64,000 nt of DNA from Durusdinium trenchii (Eukaryota > Sar > Dinophyceae > Suessiales > Symbiodiniaceae), in contig CAXAMN010008447.1 of NCBI GenBank assembly GCA_963970005.1, positions 79,514-143,513 on the forward strand. The letters run 5' to 3'. The notes below the pieces were generated by a model, which was given only the letters and a program-made list of their open reading frames with translations, was not told the DNA's origin and ran no database searches. The stretch's first letter is position 1; the number at the start of each line of letters is the position of its first letter. Shown in pieces: positions 56,761 to 64,000 of this stretch. The translations under genes were made by a program, and so were the position numbers.

Positions 56761-58283
56761 GTCGGGGGAGCCCAATGGGCCCGGCACGGTCTTTAGTATG
56801 TTTGGGGAACGGTGGGGATCATCGGGATGCCCCAAGAAGATGCGAGCACCGGCCGAAGATTATTCGGGCCAGGTGGGGGCTGTTCCAGATGTCTCATGTT
56901 AATGATTGGTCGGGGGAACTTTGAAGAGAGACAGTGTTGCGAATGTAGCTCAGACCAAACGCTTGGGAGGTTCCTTCAGGGGGTCACCTATACCTCTTGT
57001 TGAAATGAAAAACAGACCCAGGAACCTGGGGGAACATGGAGCAACCTGGAGGAACCTTGACACCTGCCGTGTGTTTTTAGCATTCGTTTACACATCCTTT
57101 TGATCCGTTCAGTGAGGAGTACTCCCCAGCCTCCGTGGTTTGCTTCCGCCGCCGGTGGAGCCACCGGAGTCGGTGGAGCCGAGGTGATGCCTTCCGAGAA
57201 GCCTTGCAGGTGAGACCCCTCACCATCAGGCAGGAGTGACACACCCCTGGCAGTGGGCAGTGATGGTGTCCGTGTTGTGCGGAGCTTTGGATGGTACCCT
57301 AGTTTTTGAGCCATACCCAAACCTTGCTCCTTAAAGGCCTTAAAGCCTTTGAGTCTTGTGATGTCTACAGGTGTGGCTTTCTGGATCTGCTCAGCGTAGG
57401 GGCGCGGTGTTCTATCAGAACATGACTTCAACAAGCACAACAAGATCCAAACAATTCATGGACACCAAGCTTGTTCATGAACACGGAATGGGACAATGGC
57501 CTCGGGATCCCAAGATCGACCGTATAGGATCCCAAAGGAGAATAGACGGAATAGCCCGTGAAGCCTTTGTGGGGGATTCCTTCTTTGCCAGCCCTGGAAG
57601 TCATTGCCTCGGCAGCGGCGTGAAAAACCGGGCCCTACCAGGTTTCGTGTTCCAGCTCAGGCCTCATCGCACACGGGTGGGGGTGGACAACAGGCTGTTG
57701 AGTCAAAAGAGGATATCTTGGTTTTCGGTTTCGGTGTCTAAACCTGCAGAGCTGGAGCAATCCGACCTGGCCTGTTCCATGATTATGTAGCCCCTTTGCG
57801 GTGTCATAAGGTCTCTTGGTGTCCCCTGGCAAGTGAAGGTATACTGGTATACTTCAAACTTCAGACATTCACCTGTGCAACGAGCATTGGCATCCTTTTG
57901 AGGGGATAGTGACCCATGCCGTGGGCCGGGAATCCATTCGGGGTTGACCGGGAATTTTTTGGCGGAAACGAGTTGGTATCCTTTCGCATATGTTCATCAG
58001 TCCGGGATAAGAATTTCAAGACCCCAGCGAATCACTGAGAGCATGTGTTCTTTTCTTTTTCTAGACTTGAGACTGAGGGGTGTATGTTCATGTCAACAAA
58101 GCACAACACTAACAGATGCGCCCTATTTTGCTACAATCAGACCCCCTTTCCCAGTGTATTCCTGTTTATTGACTTTTCTTGCAGTAGCATATTGACTTGC
58201 TTGCTCACGGTATTTCCTTTTCTTGTCTTCCCGTTTTCCCTTACTTTTTTGAGCCTGTGTCATCCCCTCCGCTAAGTGGCATG

Positions 58284-59946
58284 TTGGGCAGGATCAGCTT
58301 GATAGCGTGGTGGCAGAGAAAGGTGTCGAGAAGATCGGCCTGTCAGGGCATCCAAGTGGATGGAGAAGTTGGATGTCATAGGGAGGTACTCGTAGTTGGT
58401 ACTTGAGCATCTTGAGCCGGATGCGATCTAGAAGTGGGGTGAAGGCTTGAGGGGCGGTACTTGAGCGGGATGTTCTTCTGTGCTCAACCCAATTGAATCC
58501 TCTGTAGTTTCATCTAATCCAGACTATCGAAAGATAGCAGGGGGGTCCAAGTGGAGAGGGGGACTCCATAGTTTGCCGGCTTCGGACCACTTTGGACCTG
58601 TGGACTACTGTTAGTGTTGTAAGGTGACATGAGATGAGTTCACACATGTTCATTGCCTCTTATGTACAGTAAATGATCTAAAAGTCCATGCGCTAGAAAG
58701 CTAGCGGTCAACAAGCATGTACCAACTGGGTGAAAAGCTGTCACCCCCAAGTGGCAGGGCCAGTTGCTTCGCCGACTCTTTGGGATCCCAAAAGTACGGA
58801 ATCCGAGCCCGTCGATCCTGAAGGCTTCCGCATCGATCGATCTGCTAAGAGTGTTTCAACAGAGTGTGGTAGATCTGCTAAGCTGAAGGAAGACGTTTCA
58901 CTTAACGTTCTCCGATGAGTTTTTCTTTCGTTTGGCCACACTCAGCCTGCTGATAGGGTCTTCCAGCAGCTTCCGCCGGCGCCCGTGATTGTGAGCAAAG
59001 TCCAGGAGAGTGTTTGTTTCGCCACATCATGTCATTGGATTGGTGCTGGTTTGGTGAGGGTGGCTTCTTTGCAACTTCATGATCTCTGATCTCTCAAAGG
59101 AGTGCTTGATTTACCAAGTGCCCAACAACAGTCCAACTATCATCAAAAGCAATACTACTTCAGTAGGAGTACGCGATTCGGCAAAAAAACCTGACTTTTA
59201 CTGTTTGCAATGGTTTGCTTGACTTGGGAGCAGGTATGCAGCCAACCCAAGATCCCATCCAAGTAATATTATATATATATATATTCATACATCCATTAGG
59301 AATAGGTACATGATCAGGCACACTCACCTACGGATTGACAAATTGAGGCCAAATGAGGAACCTTCCTTCACAGGGATTCGAAACGCAGACATGCACATCC
59401 TCATGCATGCACACTACAGTATCTCCCACAGGAATATGTGAATTGTGCACCCTACACTTCAAAGACCTTTTTTGGCAACACCAACGTTTGGGAACTTCAT
59501 TTGGCACCGACCCTTTGACTTTCTCAGCATGCCGGACGCCGGAAAACGGGCAGAGCTTAGGAGGGATCCTGGGCGGCTCAGCAAGGCTTCGAGGGCGGAG
59601 AGGAGATCGTAATGGTGAATGGAAAGGAGCTGAGCCAGATGTCACTCGGTGCAAAACTTCGGCAAACTCGCTGAGAGACCAAGGAAAGGGCGCCCCCCAA
59701 AAAAGTACCAAACAACATCTAGCCGGACATGCGAACACGGAGTATAGAACAGTGGCTGCAGACCACGCTTGGCTCCGCTGGGGAGAAGAACGACCGGTGC
59801 AAACGCGCGCGAGCGGCTTGCGGCTCCGTTGGGCCTTCGCTCCTTCGCTCCGACCGGAAGGCCTACGGGTTTACCATGGCCTTCCAAGGTCGGCGGATGA
59901 CTTCAAAAAGGCCCTCAAGGAGGAGCGACCTTTAGCCTTGAGGCAG
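58284..59946 (+). CDS. Split PDZ-like domain, second copy, with linker exon
   Basis: Four pieces in order. 58284-58345 reads LDSVVAEKGVEKIGLSGHP, also present at 63.3 kb. 58971-59010 reads LPPAPVIVSKVQE and ends at a GT donor. 59577-59672 reads GFEGGEEIVMVNGKELSQMS. 59890-59946 reads SADDFKKALKEERPLALRQ, matching the last helix and strand of PDZ-like repeats (F-x-x-A-L-x-x-R-P-L-x-L). Together they make one PDZ-like domain spread over introns. The coordinates enclose introns; exact boundaries are inferred. Confidence 0.5.
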
Positions 59947-60581
59947 GCTCTCGGACTGCAGGGAGACCTGCAGGAAGACCTGGGCGGGGCGGAAGGTCCA
60001 GGGGGCCGAGAGTTCGGTCCCGGCACTGAGGTCCAAGCACGGAAGTACCATGGATTCGGGCAAACAGAGAACAATGGTTCCAAAAGAAGCAACACACCAC
60101 TTGTAGGAAAGCCAATTGAGCATCATGTGCCATCTTGGGGTGTCTATTTTGTTCAACAGTTGGGCAAGAGGATGCAAGAAATATCCCAAGGCAGAGCAAA
60201 AAACTGCAGAAACAGATAGCAAATGACATACAAATAGAAGCAACACAAACATGGGTAAGCAAACTAGATATATAGTCAAAGTGAAAACAAACAAAGAAAA
60301 TAACAAATTCAAACACAACACAAGCAATTTTTAGGCTGGGCATGCAGCAGGATTTCTTTTGTGTTTGTTCTCAGAACCTCACAATTACTAGGTGTTGACA
60401 ATGCGGGGTGCCCACTGCCATTCACAGAAGACACATAAATGGCAGCGGGTCACAGTCCAAAGCAGTCCGAGTTACAGATCACCTCGGTGACGACGGCTTC
60501 GCAGGTGTGGAAAAATCCGGAGACCGACCAAGCCTCCAAGATCCAGGGAAGATCCGCCGCATTTTCCGGATCAAGAAAGCA

Positions 60582-61577
60582 ATGCATCTTAATTCAATCT
60601 CGACTCTTAAGATGCCAGTCGTGATGTGGATCCTTCTTGCGCCCTTTCTTCTTGCACGAGTTGGAAGTGCCGTGGATTTGAAGAGAAACGCTAGTCAATG
60701 CGTTTCAAATCGAGGCCATGCATACACAGAACCCGACTGTCTATCAGTGGCAAAAGCATACGGTTGTAAGTGGGAAAGCAATGAATGCGTTTGTGCAAAC
60801 GGAGGGGTCTATTCGAAGCGGAGCCACTACTGTTGGCCGCCTGAAATCGACTCCACAACCACCACAACGACTCGGCAACCTGCAGTGCCTGCAGCTGAAG
60901 ACCCCAGTGGCCCGAGCGTTTGCCGCTCCAATAGTGGCCGGCCATACGATGAAGACCACTGCAATACAACAGCCAAAGCATATCATTGCGAATGGCGCGA
61001 TGGAGCTTGTGTTTGCTCCAATGGTGGCACGTACGCCAAGCGCTCCCACTACTGTTGGCCACCAACAGACCCCACCAGCACTACGACAACCACGACAACA
61101 CCGTCAGTGACCCCTGCTGCAAATGAAAGCACCTGTGTGAGCAACAGGGGATTTCCCTATGACTCGTATGATTGCTCATGGGTTGCCAAAGACTACGGCT
61201 GTGTGTGGCAGGCTGGGATGTGCACCTGTCAAAACGGTGGTGTTTTTTCCAAAACGAGCAAGAAGTGCTGGCCGCCAAGCTCGACACCGACGCCACCGCC
61301 ATGTCAGGAGTGCGGCAACTCGTCAGGACGCTGGGTGAAAGATATTTGGGATAGGTTCGGAAAATCTTTGAACATTGGAAACTTTGCAGGTCCTGTCCAT
61401 TACTTTTCCGACTTAAACTTGATCCACTTCCTGTTACTTTGTATTGGGGGGCGGCTCAAAGCCATCGACCCAAAAGCCATAAACGAGTTCTTTGGAACTA
61501 AGCTTTGTTTGAGTTCAGAGCTTGCGCGTTCCGAAGTTGTAGATCAACTTGTTGCTGCAAAGCTGGTCCAGACCTAA
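60582..61577 (+). CDS. Secreted protein with three six-cysteine repeats and Thr-rich linkers
   Basis: 331 codons, one exon. Residues 11-30 (MPVVMWILLAPFLLARVGSA) form a clear signal peptide, so the ATG at 60582 or at 60612 may be the start; the frame is open further up to 60408. Three repeats at residues 40-87, 114-161 and 185-232 share C-x-S-N-x-G-x-x-Y then DC (HC in repeat 2), AKxYxC, CxCxNGG, K and CWPP, with six Cys each, probably three disulfides. Thr-rich, mucin-like linkers (TTTTTTRQP and TTTTTTTPSV) separate them. After a CQEC pair, residues 245-331 are a different, mixed region. The protein is likely extracellular or a cell-surface protein. I do not recognise the repeat as a named domain; it is loosely like small Cys-rich carbohydrate-binding modules. 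It lies between PDZ-like exons on the same strand, so it is either nested in an intron or separates two genes. Confidence 0.75.
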   Translation: MHLNSISTLKMPVVMWILLAPFLLARVGSAVDLKRNASQCVSNRGHAYTEPDCLSVAKAYGCKWESNECVCANGGVYSKRSHYCWPPEIDSTTTTTTRQPAVPAAEDPSGPSVCRSNSGRPYDEDHCNTTAKAYHCEWRDGACVCSNGGTYAKRSHYCWPPTDPTSTTTTTTTPSVTPAANESTCVSNRGFPYDSYDCSWVAKDYGCVWQAGMCTCQNGGVFSKTSKKCWPPSSTPTPPPCQECGNSSGRWVKDIWDRFGKSLNIGNFAGPVHYFSDLNLIHFLLLCIGGRLKAIDPKAINEFFGTKLCLSSELARSEVVDQLVAAKLVQT

Positions 61578-63136
61578 AAAGAGTAACCCAATGCAAGAAC
61601 GACCAATGAATGAGCGTAGCCCCCCTTTGACCGGTCAAATGTTACCAAGTCCCACGAAACAACCAAGCCCCTTGATTGATGCATGGGTGGCCTGTGAATG
61701 TGGCGCCGAAGCCCCAGCGAAATCGCGCGCTGCCCTGGCGCCCAGGATTTCAGTGGATCTATTGGACGTTGACCCTGCTGCCGGTTGGAGTGTGTGTGGC
61801 CTGTCTCTTCCCCTGCACACGTCGCGGAATGCGCCAAGGATGCCACCGTCTCCGCCGGAGACAGCGGGCCCTTCCAGGATCCAATCAGCCCGTGCTGTTG
61901 AATGTAGAGGACAACGTGGAGGTCGTCTCACAGGGTGCATCTCACCGATGAGTTGGTGGTCATGTGTTGCATCGTGAAATTGGCAGATGCCCGGAATCAT
62001 GAACAGTTTCTTGCCAGTGCGCTGGACTGGTGCCATGCAGATCTGAAATTGGATCTGCCAAAATGCGGAATTGTGTGTTTGATCGTTGAAGAGGGGCGCG
62101 ACCCTTCCTTTCAGCACGTCCCATCGTCCCGTTTCTTTGAGAAGGGATCTGGTGTTCGTCCAAAAACGACACTGTACAGTGAACTCCTGCGGGAAAACTG
62201 ATCTGGATTGCATTCAGTACGTTTTGAATTTTGGGGGGTTCACCAACCACCGTCAACGTCACTGTGGCATAACTGCTTCCACTGTTGAACGTGTGGTATG
62301 CGTGGATATGGATGATTGATGGTTTGTGGTTATTTCGCACATGGATGGATGTACCGTAGGCCTACCAGCCACCCAGCTGTAGTCAGATCCCGAAAGGGAA
62401 CTGTAAACTTTGGTTGTGAAACATACCCCACCTGACCCCCAGAGGTTTCAGACGGTCCAGGTCACAGAATCTTGGGTTCGAAGAACTCGCATCGGTTTGG
62501 CTTGATCAAGTGGTACTTTCCACTTCAACTCAGGCCTGGTGCCAGGATTCGGCGCCTTGGATTCGGCGTGGTGCGAAGAAATTAACACAAGCATGGCTTC
62601 TGCAAAAAAAGGGAATAGGCCGGTCAGCTGGTCTAGAGTCTAGAATTCGTGAAAGAAGAGGACACTAGACCCCATTGGTTGGGGGTTGTCCTGGGGGGTG
62701 CCAAGAACCCGGACCGCACTCCCCGTTTCGCGAGCCCAAAACGCAGGTTTCGCCCTCGAGAGCTTCCAGTTCGGGGGTCCCGGATAGAAAATCGATGGGA
62801 GGAAGCGGATGAAACCGATGAAACGGTCCAAGAGTATAGGGCACCCGATGGTTGCTTTGGGTGTACGTGAAATCATGAACTCAAAGGTATCAAAAGGTGG
62901 TAGAGTCAGGTTCAACCAACAAGACTGGGATGCACCTGGAAGGCTTTCGGTTTCCGATATAGACACCAACTGAAAGAAGTGTATCACAAACTCTAACTCA
63001 GGATCTTTTGTGGCAATGAAACATAGCCACGTTGGATGCGGAAATTCGACTCCACCAAAGGCTGTGAATTTGTATAATATAATATATAGAATATAGATAA
63101 TATATGATAATATATATATATAATTAACTGTACCTG
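61578..63136. other. Host DNA downstream of the Cys-rich gene
   Basis: A + strand frame at 61676-61951 has one membrane-like segment (WIYWTLTLLPVGVCVACLFP) and Arg-rich sequence after it; it may be an exon of an unknown gene. Another frame at 61935-62201 is of uncertain status. From 62202 no gene is seen; a TA tract lies at 63077-63122. Confidence 0.4.
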
Positions 63137-63212
63137 GACCCTCCAAGGGGTGTCCAATGGACTACCCCACCTACCTATAGGCTTCCAGACAGGGCACCCC
63201 GATTGGAGGGCG
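63137..63212 (-). mobile_element. MITE-like palindromic element, copy 2 (inverted core)
   Basis: Ends ACCCTCCAAGGGGTGTCC and CACCCCGATTGGAGGG pair with each other. The core CTACCTATAGGCTTCCAGAC is the reverse complement of the core at 22201-22223. It lies next to a TA microsatellite. Confidence 0.7.
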
Positions 63213-63284
63213 TTCGACCCGACACTGAAGCCAATCACCTCCATCGCACCCGCCGGGCGCCGCTGACCCTGGCGCCGCGGCCAG

Positions 63285-63861
63285 AAGGACGGCGTGGAAG
63301 AGCTCGTGGCGGAGAAAGAGGTCGGGAAGATCGGCCTGTCAGGGCACCCGGACGATCCGGTGAGGTCCAGTGCGGTGACGGGGCGGCGGGAAAATGGTCC
63401 AATGCGGTGGGCGGTGGGTTTGTGTGACCAGCTGCCAGCTGCCCCACGAAACAAGTTGGTCCTCGCAAAATGGGCTGCCCAGTGGCCAGTATTCATTCTT
63501 GATTTGATCCGCCAATTCAACAAATTTTATGCTTCGGAGCCAGGATGATGGCCAGGTCACCGCACGCTGGCTGATGAATTGCTGAGACAGATTTGGTACC
63601 TTCAACAGTCCACGGTTCCAATCACTAGAGGGAGCTACTGGAGGAAGGTTCTAGAGACTTCAAGAACCAAGTCCTGTAATTCACCTTTCGTCCATGGTAG
63701 GTATTCAACCACCTGTTTTGATTCATTTGGGTTGTCAGCCAGGGCGCAGGACCCAGGGGCCACTCCCAGCACCTCATCTGAGGTCCTTTCTCAAAATGCC
63801 CCCCGAGCCGGTCATCGTGAACAAGGCAGGGCTGAATAACGACAGCTGGAAGAACCACGGG
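63285..63861 (+). CDS. Split PDZ-like domain, third copy (partial)
   Basis: 63285-63359 reads GVEELVAEKEVGKIGLSGHP and stops at a donor (CCG|GTGAGG). 63795-63861 reads MPPEPVIVNKAGLNNDSWKN, the start of another PDZ-like domain. The repeated order linker exon then PDZ start equals that at 58.3-59.0 kb. The rest would lie beyond the window. Confidence 0.5.
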
Positions 63862-64000
63862 TGATGGGCGGTGTCAAGCCACCCTGAAAAAGATGTTGGT
63901 TCTTCTTGGGAGGAATCAAAGGTTGAAACCACACACCAAGATAAATCAAGGTCAGTTGATGGACATGAGATCCGTTTCAGACGAACCGAAGCCAGTGGAG

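Overview
The window reads as nuclear DNA of a protist alga, most likely a dinoflagellate of the Symbiodinium/Suessiales type. The evidence is sparse split exons in repeat-rich DNA, PDZ-like exons repeated along one strand, an FN3-like exon, a copia-type gag relic and many short tandem repeats. This host assignment rests on general features, not on a marker gene. There are no operons, rRNA or tRNA genes that I can support.

The centre of interest is 8427-22073, a 13.6 kb element much more AT-rich than its surroundings. It is bounded by 183-bp terminal inverted repeats (8436-8618 and 21881-22063, one mismatch), with A-tract tips and a candidate 5-bp target duplication (AGGGG). Its genes are those of a Polinton-like virus (PLV). 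On the + strand are a small zinc-finger protein and a protein-primed type B DNA polymerase of the Maverick/Polinton kind (10621-14432). On the - strand are a repeat-built fibre ending in a peptidase S74 self-cleaving chaperone (14644-17226), a PLV-type major capsid protein (17267-18670), a small basic protein and a class 3 lipase (19008-19682). On the + strand again are a minor capsid (penton) protein and three small proteins, two with zinc-binding Cys/His clusters. A hairpin separates the converging polymerase and fibre genes. I found no integrase, packaging ATPase, maturation protease or helicase. The left 1.3 kb inside the TIR (about 8620-9900) looks like host DNA.

The large viral genes are broken by single-base frameshifts and a few in-frame stops, while most small genes are open. 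The breaks and the single TIR mismatch fit a recently endogenised virus in early decay. Three + strand genes share a bipartite upstream motif (CTTAAAGA, about 21 bp, then TATATTAAGAG). The - strand structural genes have TAATATATATA-type tracts just before the start, which suggests two transcription classes.

Outside the element, 1-8.4 kb and 22-48 kb hold few recognisable exons, microsatellites, a dispersed CTACTAGGAGC repeat and one copy of an 81-bp palindromic MITE-like element whose inverted partner lies at 63.1 kb. At 48.2-49.2 kb four tandem-repeat families are packed together, two with a 52-bp period. At 51.4-52.4 kb lies a decayed copia-type gag. From 56.3 kb to the end, pieces of a multi-PDZ gene recur in order on the + strand, and a single-exon gene for a secreted protein with three six-cysteine repeats and Thr-rich linkers (60582-61577) lies among them.
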